Origin: Hippophae tibetana
Taxonomy: Eukaryota; Streptophyta; Magnoliopsida; Rosales; Elaeagnaceae
Direction of reading: 5' to 3'
Length of the DNA stretch: 64,000 bases
Assembly: GCA_037013495.1 (NCBI GenBank)
Contig: CM072803.1
Location: 16,141,501 to 16,205,500, forward strand
Part shown: one piece after another, positions 50,664 to 60,810 of the stretch
Numbering within the stretch: position 1 is the stretch's first letter
How the letters are laid out: the number at the start of each line of letters is the position of its first letter
Position numbers and translations under genes: made by a program
Notes under the pieces: generated by a model
Databases searched by the model: none
What the model was told of the DNA's origin: nothing
The model's input: only the letters and a program-made list of their open reading frames with translations

Positions 50664-51115
50664 AGAAATTGACAACTTATCCTCGGGGTTGATCTCTCTT
50701 TTCTTTCTTCTATTCTGCCATTGCTTGTACTCTCTTGTCTACTTTCTTTTGTTCAACTACTGAAAATTTTTCTTTGCTCTCAACCTTCACACAGTTGCTG
50801 CTGAATATATATATATATATATATGTAGGTAAGACAAAGGGACATGGTTTTAATGAATTTTGTGCCCGAAGTTTTTGGGGCACAATTTAATAAATATATA
50901 CATTTAACTTGTATTATTGTGAAGAGCACTGTGATGAAATATTTTTTTTCCTGTATTTCTTTAGCAGTTCCATTTAACTATAAAAATTCAAGTTAGTCAT
51001 TGAATATTGTTAAAAAAGAAAGTTAGTCTTTGAATTATTTACAATTCAAATCTCAAAAGACAGACAATGAGATATTCGAGATCAAAGCCTTTCTCCTAAA
51101 CACAAAATAGATATA
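50664..51115 (+). other. Region upstream of the invertase pseudogene
   Basis: A CT-rich stretch (50690-50800), an AT run (50803-50824) and unremarkable DNA. No convincing TATA box was singled out. Confidence 0.35.
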
Positions 51116-51116
51116 T

Positions 51117-51299
51117 ATGTCCTAGTGCTATTAGCTCTATTTCATTTGCTACTTAACCCTTTCTCTGTGTCTGTGCTACTTAACTATGGAGTTGAAGCTT
51201 CTGATGATTCACAACATAATCTTATATTTCTTACAGATCATGATGACCAGCCTTACAGAATTGCCTATCATTTCCAACCTCCCAGAAATTGGATGAATG
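51117..51299 (+). pseudogene. Invertase exon 1
   Basis: A leucine-rich signal peptide, then QPYRIAYHFQPPRNWMN, the invertase N-terminal signature, ending in G before donor GTAATT. The only nearby ATG (51117) is out of frame with the signature and soon stops; the open frame has no ATG before a stop at 51068. Confidence 0.85.
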
Positions 51300-51487
51300 G
51301 TAATTCCTCTATATATATCTTTCCTATTATTCATATTATTATTTTTATTAATATATAAGAGTTCTTATATAACATCAGTTTTCCTATCTTTTTTTTGTTC
51401 TTCCTTTTTGGGTCGACTTTTTTTTACCTTTAATCTAGCATGTCCTGCTTCCAAATTGATGACTATGGAGTATGGCATCTGATGCAA

Positions 51488-51496
51488 ACCCAAATG
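51488..51496 (+). pseudogene. Invertase micro-exon 2 (candidate)
   Basis: ACCCAAATG would complete the Asp-Pro-Asn-Gly motif with the G left by exon 1, as in other plant acid invertases. The donor GTACCC follows, but the two bases before it are AA rather than AG. Confidence 0.6.
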
Positions 51497-51502
51497 GTAC
51501 CC

Positions 51503-51950
51503 TGTTATATAGCTCCTTAGTGAGCAAATTAAAAAAGTCACACATTGTTTAAGAATGAAAATGGGTGTTGGATTTAGGGCTATAAATAAAGCCCTCCTTC
51601 ACCATTTATTAAATATCCCAAAATTTGTAAATCTTCTTCTCTTTTGTAAGGGTAATTGATTAGCTCAATTTTGTTCAATTAGTTGTAATTTGGAGTTCAT
51701 CCATTTGGAGATAGTGGAAGTGGTCAACGACGTCCGAGGACCTAGGTAACATTTATATCGAAACTTGTTAAATTTCTAGTGTTATTATTTTTCTGCTTTA
51801 ATATTTTTGTTTCAATATCTGTTTTAGTTTATTTTAGCATTATATTTCCAATAGCATTATTTTTTCGGGTTAGTTTGAGTTCTATTCATTTAAATCATAA
51901 GTGAATAGTAACTACTTAGAATAGGGAAAATATACCCGATTTTCCCAACA
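51503..51950 (+). repeat. 5' LTR of Copia element 3
   Basis: 448 bp. It contains GGGCTATAAATAAAGCCC at about 51580, a TATA box inside a short palindrome. Confidence 0.95.
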
Positions 51951-51952
51951 AT

Positions 51953-51964
51953 TGGTATCAAAGC
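51953..51964 (+). other. Primer binding site of Copia element 3
   Basis: TGGTATCAAAGC, initiator-Met tRNA type with one change from the common TGGTATCAGAGC. Confidence 0.85.
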
Positions 51965-52047
51965 CGAAGGTTTTTTACCTAGGCATTTGTTTGTATTCCG
52001 TTTGTTTGCTATTGGAATATAGTTGCTAGTTGTTGTAATTTGAAGAA

Positions 52048-52925
52048 ATGGTGGAAGAAAATTTTCTTTCAAACAAAGGCCAATCATCCACGTCAAGTAG
52101 AACTATGATGATGAATGCAAGGTTCGAGGTGAATAAGTTTGATGGAACCGGTCATTTCGGCATGTGGCAACGTGAAGTTCTAGATGCTCTGTTTCAATAA
52201 GGTCTAGACATCGTCATTGAAGAAGAAAAACCAGATGGAACTGATGAAGTAGAGTGGAAAAATATCAACCGATTGACATGTGGTACAATCCGTCCGTGTA
52301 TCTCAAGAGAACAAAAGTACACGTTTATGAAGGAGACATCCGCAAGTAAGTTGTGGAAGGCGTTGCAGAACAAGTTCATGAAGAAAAATGGACAGAATCG
52401 GCTCTATATGAAGAAGAAGTTGTTCCAGTTTGAATACCTTCCAGGTACTACAATAAACGACCACATTACTGTTTTTAATCAATTAGTAACAGAATTGTTA
52501 AATATGGATGAAACTTTTAAAGATGAAGATTTAGCCTTGATATTGTTAGCCTTTTTTCCTGATGAGTTTGATCATCTTATTACGAGCTTACTCACTAGGA
52601 AGGATAAAGTGTCTTTTGAGGAAGTTTGTACTACTTTGTATAGTTATGAAATTAGAAAGAAAGATAAAATAGAAAGCAGGAATGAAGCAACAGAGGCATT
52701 TTCTGTAAGAGGATGTTTGCAAACATAACATAAAGGAAAAAGAGGTAGATCTATATCAAAAGGAAGACTTGGTAAAGATGAATGTGTTTTTTGTCATGAG
52801 AAAGGCCATTGGAAGAAAAATTGTCCGAAGCTGCAAAAGAAAGGAAAATTTGTGCAATCTGATGCATGTGTAGCTGAAAGCAATTCAAATTCAGATTTTG
52901 CATTGGTTGGTTCGTCAACAGCATC
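52048..52925 (+). pseudogene. gag of Copia element 3 (broken)
   Basis: ATG at 52048. FEVNKFDGTGHFGMWQREV is the N-terminal gag pattern; a stop follows at 52198 where Gln is usual. The UBN2 core is open at 52273-52728 (KLWKALQNKFM, YLPGTTINDHITVFNQL). The zinc knuckle CVFCHEKGHWKKNC is intact at about 52785. Confidence 0.9.
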
Positions 52926-52937
52926 CCATCCTGGTGA

Positions 52938-53348
52938 TTGATTTTTGATTCAACATGTACTTTCCATATGTTTCCTAACAAGGAGTGGTTCTTTAACTTT
53001 GAAGAACTAGATGGTGGAGTTGTTTTCATGGGTAATAATTATCCATGCAAAGTTTTGGGAATCAGTACAATCCGTTTAAAGAATCAAGATGGTTCAACCA
53101 GGGTCTTGACAAATGTTCATTATGTTCTAGATATGAAGAAGAATCTCATTGTTGTAGAAGTCTTAGAATCAAAAGGCTTTATTATAACCATACAAAATGG
53201 GGCATTGAAGGTTACTTTTGGAGCACTTGTGACGATGAAAGATGTTCGGAAGAATAACTTGTACTACTACCTTGGTAGTACGGTTATTGGGACAACATCA
53301 GCAACAGTTTCAGAGAAAGAAAGAGATTTAGAAACTACCAAGTTGTAG
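52938..53348 (+). pseudogene. Protease of Copia element 3
   Basis: IFDSTCTFHMFPNKEWF holds the active-site position, but the triad reads D-S-T instead of D-S-G, which would disable it. The NVHYVLDMKKNLI motif follows. Confidence 0.88.
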
Positions 53349-54240
53349 CATATGCGTTTGGGACATGCTGGTGAAAAAACTTTGCAGATTCTAGTAAAGA
53401 AAGGACTGTTAAAAGGTGCGAGAACCGACAAGTTTGAATTCTGTGAGCATTGTGTATTGGGGAAGCAGAAAAGAGTAAGCTTTGGCACTGCTCTCCATAA
53501 TACAAAAGGCATTTTGGATTACATCCATATTGATGTATGGGGGCCAACAAGAACTCCATCCATGAGTGGCAAACATTATTATGTCACTTTCGTTGATGAC
53601 TTCTCCAGAAGAGTTTGGGTGTATCTAATGAAGAAGAAGGATGAAGTGCTGGGGATTTTTCTCAAGTGGAAGAAGATGATCGAGACTCAGACTGGTAAAA
53701 GGATCAAACGTTTGAGGTATGATAATGGCACTGAGTACACAAACGATCCATTTATGAAAGTTTGTGAAGAAGAAGAGATAGTGCGACACTTCACTATTTG
53801 AAAAACACCACAACAAAATGGAGTTGCAGAACGTATGAATCAGACTTTGCTAGAGAAGGTTCAGTGTATGTTGTCAAATGCTGGTTTAGGAAAGTAGTAT
53901 TGGGCTAAGGTTGTGACATATGTATGTCATCTCGTCAACTGTTTACCATCGTCTGCTCTTGAAGGCAAAACACCTATGGAGGTAGAGATTACAATTTCTT
54001 AAATGTGTTTGGTTCAATTGCATACTACCATGTAATGGAATCAAAGTTGGACCCAAGAGCCAAGAAAGCCATTTTTTTGAGGATCCCTTCTGGTTCTAAG
54101 GGATATCGAATATGGTGCCTTGAAACGAAAAAGATAGTCTTTAGTAGAGATGTTACCTTTGATGAATCTGCATTGTTGAGAAAGGTAACTAAGAAGATTG
54201 AAGGCACTTTAGAGCAGGTGGAGCAAACTCCGAAATAGGT
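53349..54240 (+). pseudogene. Integrase of Copia element 3 (broken)
   Basis: MRLGHAGEKTLQIL and CEHCVLGKQKRVSF (HHCC-like zinc part), IHIDVWGP (first Asp), RYDNGTEYTN (second Asp), then a stop, then TPQQNGVAERMNQTLLEKV (Glu). A stop at about 53897 and a frameshift before 54005 follow. Confidence 0.9.
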
Positions 54241-54454
54241 GGAGTTTGAAAGCAAAATTGTTATTCCAGTTAGTAAAGATAAAACAGAAGTTGATCCTCC
54301 ATTGACAGTTGATGAATCAGATGAAGATATTTTAACCCAAGAACCTCCACAACAATAAGAAGAAACTACGGTTGATAGGCCATGATGATAAAATGTCAAG
54401 GTACCTACTCAATACAATGATTTTGAAGACCTATCTGCTCAGTTTAAGAATACA

Positions 54455-55134
54455 GTGGCATGTGCACTTTCAGTTGTGCATGATGATGTTCCTTCCATAT
54501 ATAAAGAAGCAATCAGAAGCTCTAAACTTGAAAGATGGAAAGAAGCCATGGAAGAAGAACTTTTATCCCTTGAAAAGAATAAAACATGGAAGTTGACACA
54601 ACTACCTAAGGGCAAGAAGGCAATTGGTTGCAAATGGGTACATGCAAAGAAAGATGGATTTCCTAACAAAGATAGTATTCGCTATAAGGCAAGGTTGGTG
54701 GCTAAGGGCTATGCTCAGAAGTAGAGAATCAATTATAATGAGTTATTTTCTCCAGTTGTAAAACATTCCTCCATTAGAATTTTGTTGGCTTTGGTAGCAC
54801 AGTTCAATTTGGAACTAGTTCAACTTGATGTAAAAATTGTGTTTCTACACGGTGACTTAGAAGAAGAAATCTATATGTCTCAACCAAAAGGGTTTAATGT
54901 TGCTATTAAAGAGAATTGGGTTTGTAAGCTGAACAAATCATTGTATGGATTGAAGCAATCTCCAAGGCAGTGGTACAAACGATTTGATCAATTTATCTTA
55001 CAGCAGAAGTACACCAGAAGCACACATGATCATTGTGTGTATTTTCGCAAGCTATAAAATAAGTTTTTTATCTATCTTCTATTGTATGTCGATGATATGT
55101 TGATTGCATCAAAGAGCCAAGCAAAAATTGAGTT
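54455..55134 (+). pseudogene. Reverse transcriptase of Copia element 3 (truncated)
   Basis: WKEAMEEELLSLEKNKTW, KARLVAKGYAQK then a stop, [34 protein letters not shown], and YVDD at about 55086. The domain ends at about 55134, where unrelated sequence begins. Confidence 0.9.
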
Positions 55135-55445
55135 AGGCAGTACGCTCCAGTAAACGAAGCAGCTCGTGACTGCAACAAAGCCGATGGCAGAAGCCTCTAC
55201 CATTAGAATCTATACCATAATAAAAAGAATCACTATAGTGTAAGTAATAAAAAAAAAGAATGAGGAAGAGATTTAGGCAATTAAAAAGTCTTAACTGGCC
55301 TACCGGACAGGTACCACTTATCTGGCAGCTAGAAACTTGTCGGTTTCCAAGCGCAACTCGATGCTACTTTAACACAAGGGTCGGTGTCCATCATTGAACG
55401 AGAATATATGGTCCTCAATTCAAGTTTAGTGCTCAATTATCTCCT
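55135..55445. other. Foreign segment replacing part of Copia element 3
   Basis: No Copia reading between the YVDD region and ...EREYMAKVLYANVVGS. The 5' half (55140-55215) and 55300-55385 are richer in GC than the surroundings. AACGAGAATATATGG occurs at both 55398-55412 and 55458-55472, so one end may carry a short duplication. The origin is not known to me. Confidence 0.6.
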
Positions 55446-56149
55446 AAGAATTATGCAGAACGAGAATATATGGCAAAGGTATTATATGCAAATGTGGTTG
55501 GTAGCTTGATATATGCAATAGTGTGTACAAGACTTGACATTTCACATGTGGTTGGTGCTGTAAGCAAGTACATGCATGATCCTGGTAAAGGACATTGGTT
55601 GGCTGTGAAATGGATTCTACGGTATATTATAAATACTGTAGATGTTGGCTTAGTATTTCAACAGGATAATACCATTGGTCAATGTGCAGTCGGATATTGT
55701 GATTCCGACTATGCAGGAGATTTAGATAAGCGTCAGTCAACTACTAGTTATGTGTCTACTCTTGCTAGAGCACCAGTCAGTTGGAAGTCTACCTTGTAGT
55801 CCACAGTTGCTCTGTCTACTACAGAGGCAGAGTATATGGCAGTTACAGAGGTTGTAAAGGAAGTTATTTGGTTACGAGGTTTACTTGAAGACTTGGGAGT
55901 TGGTCAAAAACATATTAAGGTGTTTTGTGATAGTGAGAGTGCTATTCATTTAGCAAAGAACCAAGTTTATCATGCACGTACAAAGCACATTGACGTTCAT
56001 TATCATTTTGTGCGAGAGATTATTGAAGAAGGTGGAGTACTAGTTCAAAAGATCAGTACGACAGAGAATCCCTTAGATATGATGACCAAGGTGGTAACAA
56101 CAATCAAGTTCAAACATTGTTTGAACTTGATTAACATCTTGCAAATCTA
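55446..56149 (+). pseudogene. RNase H of Copia element 3 (broken)
   Basis: YANVVGSLIYAIVCTRLDIS, GYCDSDYAGDLDKRQSTTSY (Asp), a stop at 55797, STTEAEYMAVTE (Glu), FCDSESAIHLAKN (Asp) and TKHIDVHYHFVRE, all in order. Confidence 0.9.
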
Positions 56150-56224
56150 AATTGGCACTAGCGTCGCTGATCTAGTGATGAAAGAAATCATTTAAAAAAT
56201 CACTAAGTCGCTAAGGTGGAGATT

Positions 56225-56672
56225 TGTTATATAGCTCCTTAGTGAGTAAATTAGAAAAGTCTCACATTGGTTAGGAATGAAGATAGGTGTTGGATTTGGG
56301 GCTATAAATAAAGCCCTCCTTCACCATTTGTTAAACATCTCAAAATTTGTAAATCTTCCTCTCTTTTGTAAGGGTAATTGATTAGCTCAATTTTGCCTAA
56401 TTAGTTGTAATTTGGAGTTCATCTATTTGAAGATAGTGAAAGTGGTCAACGACGCCTGAGGACCTAGGTAACATTTATACCGAACCTCGTTAAATTTCTG
56501 GTGTTATTATTTTTCTGCTTTAATATTTTTGTTTCAATATCTGTTTTAGTTTATTTTAACATTATATTTCTAATAACATTATTTTGTCGGATTAATTTGA
56601 ATTCTATTCATTTAAATTATAAGTGAATATTAACTACTTAGAATAGAGAAAATATACCTAATTTTCTCAACA
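56225..56672 (+). repeat. 3' LTR of Copia element 3
   Basis: 448 bp, same limits and length as the 5' LTR. Confidence 0.95.
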
Positions 56673-56677
56673 TACCC

Positions 56678-57642
56678 TTTTTTTTATTTCTCAAATATAT
56701 CTAAGATCCTTCTTGTTCAATACTTGTATTAGTTCGCTAGTTCCATGCCATTTAATATTGTTTCTTTCCTGTTAATGGGTTTTAGTGTTAAAAAGTTTCA
56801 ACCACATGGATTAATATCGTATGATTTAGAAAATAGATGATAATTACTATTATATATAGTCATGCACAGGTGTCAAATGCTAAAAAAAATATAGCTAATA
56901 TTTTCATGTAGCTCAAAAATATATAGCTAATACTCCCATCTAACTCATTAACAGCTAATAAGTTTATTTAACAAAAAAATATCTAAAAATAATTATCATG
57001 TTATATTTATCCTTAAAGAAAATTGGATACATATTATTTTTTAAAAATATAAATAAGATGAGTTAATTTGTGAATTTAATAATAATATATGTTTTGATAA
57101 TGTCTTATAAAATTTAAATGAATTAATTAACTATAATAGAATCTCTTGTGATACTAAATTTTTGAAAAAATAAATAGATTTTTTTTACTATCTAATTTTA
57201 AGAATTATTACAAAGTTAGAATCAAATTTTGTTTCATAAATTATTTATTATTAAATTTTATAAATATTATAAACATATTGTCAATTTTTTTTAATATTTT
57301 CGTATTATTAAATTTTACAAAAATGAATTAGTTAATAGGAGTTAATGTAAGTTACTTATTATCAATTTTTTTAATACTTTCATATTATTAAATTTTATAA
57401 AAATGAATTAGTTAATAGGAGTTAAATGTAAGTTACGCATACATCAATGAATTTTTTATAATATTTGTAAAATGTAATAGTATGTAAGTAATAAAGATAA
57501 ATTTAATGATATTTTTGTAAAATTTATAAAATTTAACTATATAAAAATAATAAAATAAAATTTAACTTAGAAAAATCTAACTCTTTCTAAAACAAAGTTT
57601 CCCTAAATTAAATGTGACTTATTATATTATTATTGTTTACGG
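56678..57642 (+). other. Remainder of invertase intron 2
   Basis: AT-rich intron sequence downstream of the Copia insertion. It contains a family M MITE-like copy and ends in TTTACGG directly before exon 3, so the expected AG is GG. Confidence 0.6.
57150..57590. repeat. MITE-like repeat, family M, copy 3, with internal duplication
   Basis: It shares GAATTAGTTAATAGGAGTTA-type and TTTAATGATATTTTTGTAA words with 18817-19192. A segment of about 83 bp is tandemly duplicated at 57278-57440. It lies inside invertase intron 2. Confidence 0.45.
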
Positions 57643-58466
57643 GACTAATGTACTACAAGGGAGTTTACCATCTATTTTATCAATACAATCCAAATGGTCC
57701 AATGTGGGATTATTCCATAGTTTGGGGTCATTCAATATCATATGATCTTATCAATTGGTTTCATCTAGAACCCCCAATTTATCCGTCGGATCATTTCGAC
57801 ATCAAAGGTTGTTGGTCAGGCTCTGCCACAATTCTTCCAGGAGACAAACCTGTGATTTTATACACTGGATTTGATTCACAAAGTCGTGAAGTTCAAAACT
57901 TAATGGTCCCTAAAAATATGTCCGATCCTCTCTTAAGAGAATGGCTAAAATTACCAGAAAACCCTTTAATAACACCTTTTGATGGTGTTAATATAAGAAG
58001 CTTTAGAGACCCAACAACTGCTTGGAAAGGCCTAGATAACATATGGCGTGTTATAATTGGAAGCCAAATTAATGAAATTGGAATTGCTGTTTTATACAAA
58101 AGTGAAGATTTTATCAATTGGACTAAGTCTGAAGTTCCTCTTCACTCAACTCCAAAAACTGGAATTTGGGAGTGTATAGATTTTTACCCGGTTAGTGTTA
58201 ATAGTACTATTGGATTGGACACATCTGATCTAATTGAATCTAATAAGCATGTGTTCAAGACAAGCTTCTTTAACGACCAATTTGATTCTTTCATATTAGG
58301 AAAATACCTGCCTAAATCAGACCAGTTTGTGGTTGATTCAGATTTTGGGTATGGTAATCGAGATTTAAGATATGATTATGGAAAGTTTTATGCTTCCAAA
58401 ACTTTCTATGATAATGCTAAGAAGAGGAGGATACTATGGGGTTGGGTTGGTGAGTCAGATGCCTAA
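57643..58466 (+). pseudogene. Invertase exon 3 (main catalytic exon)
   Basis: MYYKGVYHLFYQYNP, WGHSISYDLINW, GCWSGSATILPG, FRDPTTAW and WECIDFYPV in order; ends RILWGWVGESD. The frame is open throughout, which suggests the gene died fairly recently. After the last codons the sequence is CCTAAGTTATG, giving a stop and no GT at the expected donor. Confidence 0.92.
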
Positions 58467-59096
58467 GTTATGGGATTTCTATAATAGTAGGTTAAAAAGA
58501 GTATATCTTATTATTTTAATAAATAATTATCAGTTATATCAATTGTAATTATACAACAATTTATGACATAAAAAATATTTTTTTTTATTTTTTTATTTAA
58601 CATGTGTTAATTATATAAGAAAAAATATTTTTCTTTAATTTTCTTAATCATTCCTCAAAAGTAAGTTTTAATTAAGCATTTTAAAGAAAATGAAGGGTAT
58701 CAAAAATACACTACCTATGAAAATACATAAAAGTTTATTAACTTTTCGATAAAAACTATAATTCAATTAATATTTAAAAAGTATATTAAAAGTTTAAAAC
58801 TTTCTAAAAGAAATTAGAAATGAAATATGTGAATACATATATATATATATATATATATTTTGTTGTATTGATATATATTCTTAAATCAATTATTATGTAT
58901 CTAAATTTATACGAGTTTATATTTTAGATATCACAATTAATTTAGATAATATATTAAAAAAATTGCCAAACTTAAGTTCCCTCGTTCCAAAGTTAATGAA
59001 TTTTTTTCTACTTTTATCATATTTATTGTCTTTTTCCTATCTTTTATCCTTTCAAGTTACCTATTATTTTAATTTTCTTTAATTATTTAACCAACG
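58467..59096 (+). other. AT-rich block where the next invertase exon is expected
   Basis: Plant cell-wall invertases have an exon of about 160 bp here (starting near a DD-x-x-KGWAG motif). No such reading exists in this block. It contains an (AT)n run at 58836-58858. Confidence 0.6.
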
Positions 59097-59097
59097 G

Positions 59098-59338
59098 CGG
59101 ATGTGGAAGTTTCATTTGATGTGGTGAATATAGAAGAAAAGGCTGAGATGATGGACCCAAGTTGGGTTGATCCACAAACACTTTGCAGGCAAAAGGATGC
59201 GTCTGTTAGTGGCAGAATTGGACCATTTGGTTTGCTTGTTTTGGCTTCTAAGAATTTGGAAGAACGAACTGCAATATTCTTTCGCATATTCAAAAATAGT
59301 GACAAATATGTTGTGCTAATGTGCAGTGATCAAAGCAG
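59098..59338 (+). pseudogene. Invertase exon 5
   Basis: [50 protein letters not shown] and [10 protein letters not shown] follow the family. The donor GTTAATG is in place; the preceding bases ACGG lack the AG acceptor. Confidence 0.9.
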
Positions 59339-59773
59339 GTTAATGAGTAATTAGTATCAATTTCCTTTGTTTTACCCTTAACTACACAAATAGAGCATAA
59401 ATTTTATTAGATTGTGTACTTTGATTTCAAATTTTTTTTTTTAAATTATGTTCATTATCACTTCAAATTTAAATATAATATTTTAAATGTGTTAAAATTT
59501 AAAAATTAAGATATTAAATAATAATGTAAAAAAAATTAACATATTATATTATATTATATTTTATTGATACGATGTAATTTAATATAATTTTTAAATTCGA
59601 ATAAATACGTTAAATTTGAAAATACAATAACCGAAATGATTTAACAAAATTTTAAGAATCTAAAATATCTAATAAAGTTTATCGATTAATTGTATATATA
59701 ATTTAGCCTTTATGTTCTTTATAGCTACCAATTATAAACTAATAATAAAGATTGTCATCAGATCATCTATTAG

Positions 59774-59855
59774 GAATGAAGGAATTAACAAAACCACCTA
59801 TGGAGCATTTGTAGATATGAACCCACGCCACAAGAAGATATCGTTGAGAAGTTTG
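59774..59855 (+). pseudogene. Invertase exon 6
   Basis: 82 bp between acceptor TATTAG and donor GTGTGT. It reads NEGINKTTYGAFVDMNPRH then KKISLRSL. It is slightly shorter than the usual SSLNEDNDKTTYGAF start. Confidence 0.88.
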
Positions 59856-59861
59856 GTGTGT

Positions 59862-59950
59862 TTATCATTAGTTAATTTTGACTAACAACACATTAGATCA
59901 CTTTGAGAAGTTTATCATTAGTTAATTTTGACTAACAACATTAGATCACT
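59862..59950. repeat. Tandem duplication in invertase intron 6
   Basis: Two units of about 48-50 bp share TTTATCATTAGTTAATTTTG and ACTAACAACA...TTAGATCACTT. The second is introduced by TTGAGAAGTTT, a copy of the last 11 bases but one of exon 6. Confidence 0.85.
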
Positions 59951-60002
59951 TGTATTACATAGAATTAATTTTGATATATATGGATGAATTATAATTTTGC
60001 AG

Positions 60003-60227
60003 ATTGACCATTCAATTATTGAGAGTTTTGGTGGGGAAGGAAGGACTTGCATCACTGCTAGAGTCTATCCCAAACAAGCAAATGATGGAGAAGCTCATTT
60101 GTATACATTCAACAACGGAAGTGAAAGTGTCACCATCACAAAGCTTCATGCTTGGAGCATGAACAGAGCTCAGTTGGTGCCTTTGATTGACACAAGGAAG
60201 CTAGAGTCGTGTGAAAAGTATGAGTAA
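60003..60227 (+). pseudogene. Invertase last exon
   Basis: It follows a canonical TTTTGCAG acceptor. [20 protein letters not shown] and [20 protein letters not shown] are the C-terminal beta-sandwich signature. Stop at 60225. Confidence 0.92.
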
Positions 60228-60639
60228 TTCTATACAGCTCCGGTGCAGCAGTACCACGTTGGTGGATTACTCTTTGTCATTGATTTGAACTCCACTGGAA
60301 TACAAAGAATCGTATGAATAAGTGAGATTGAATGTCATACAATTCATCTACTAATGAACATGTAACTCCTATAGTCGAATACTCAATATAGTTTTGACAC
60401 GTGACACTTCTTGGTTGATTATTTCTGTGTTTGATTTTCATGATTTATTTTGTTATGAATATAAAGGAGAATATATTTAGTATAAGAATGTCTTCCATTA
60501 TTTTGTCTTAATTTAAATTTGATTGTGTGAATGCATGTATTATATGATTATTCTTTACATTTCGTTTATTTCTATATAAATTGAACTAATGTACAATGAG
60601 TTTTTCATATCAAGTTGTCATATATTTTGTCTATATCAT

Positions 60640-60808
60640 TTCAATTACTTACAAACTTGTCAAGTTGCAACGAGGATGGATTCGTCAAATCATAGGATAG
60701 TTCCACTATGAAATCGATGACATCAATTTATTTTTACATTACTCCTATGAGTGTTATGTAGTGAGTGAGAGGTTTTGTCACACGAAAATGCCAAAGGAGA
60801 AGTTTGAA
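60640..60808 (+). repeat. Fragment related to the 3' interior of the gag-only element
   Basis: It matches 25230-25382 in order: AAATCATAGGATAGT, CCTATGAGTGTTATGTAGTGA, GAGGTTTTGTCACAC and an AAAGGAGAAG purine stretch. The copy stops where the LTR would begin. Confidence 0.6.
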
Positions 60809-60810
60809 AG

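Larger units (their letters stand above)
51503..56672 (+). mobile_element. Copia LTR retrotransposon in invertase intron 2
   Basis: LTRs of 448 bp each (51503-51950; 56225-56672) start TGTTATATAGCTCC and end CAACA. They are flanked by the perfect duplication TACCC (51498-51502 and 56673-56677). Primer site TGGTATCAAAGC is at 51953-51964; a purine stretch AAGGTGGAGATT precedes the 3' LTR. gag, protease, integrase, reverse transcriptase and RNase H are in Copia order, in the same direction as the invertase. Stops in all domains and a foreign segment in the reverse transcriptase make it inactive. The LTRs differ at about 37 of 448 positions by hand count, mostly transitions. Confidence 0.95.
51117..60227 (+). 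pseudogene. Cell-wall-type acid invertase (GH32), broken by a Copia element
   Basis: Six exons of a plant acid beta-fructofuranosidase can be traced: 51117-51299, 51488-51496 (9-bp micro-exon), 57643-58466, 59098-59338, 59774-59855 and 60003-60227. They follow the conserved gene structure. The short N-terminus with a signal peptide and no vacuolar transmembrane prosegment favours the cell-wall type. Catalytic landmarks seen: WMN before the micro-exon (DPN nucleophile site), FRDP, and WEC (acid/base Glu) in the form WECIDFYPV. The enzyme would split sucrose in the apoplast. Lesions: no in-frame ATG in exon 1, non-AG at three expected acceptors, no GT at the end of exon 3, the exon expected between 58466 and 59098 absent, and a 5.17 kb Copia element in intron 2. 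A functional transcript is unlikely. A fructan exohydrolase relative is an alternative. Confidence 0.88.

Noticed and set aside
57633-57642. Start of the invertase catalytic exon as an independent gene start
   Set aside because: The open frame begins with TTG and FT before the exon. The family's reading starts at 57643 as an internal exon; it is not a separate start.
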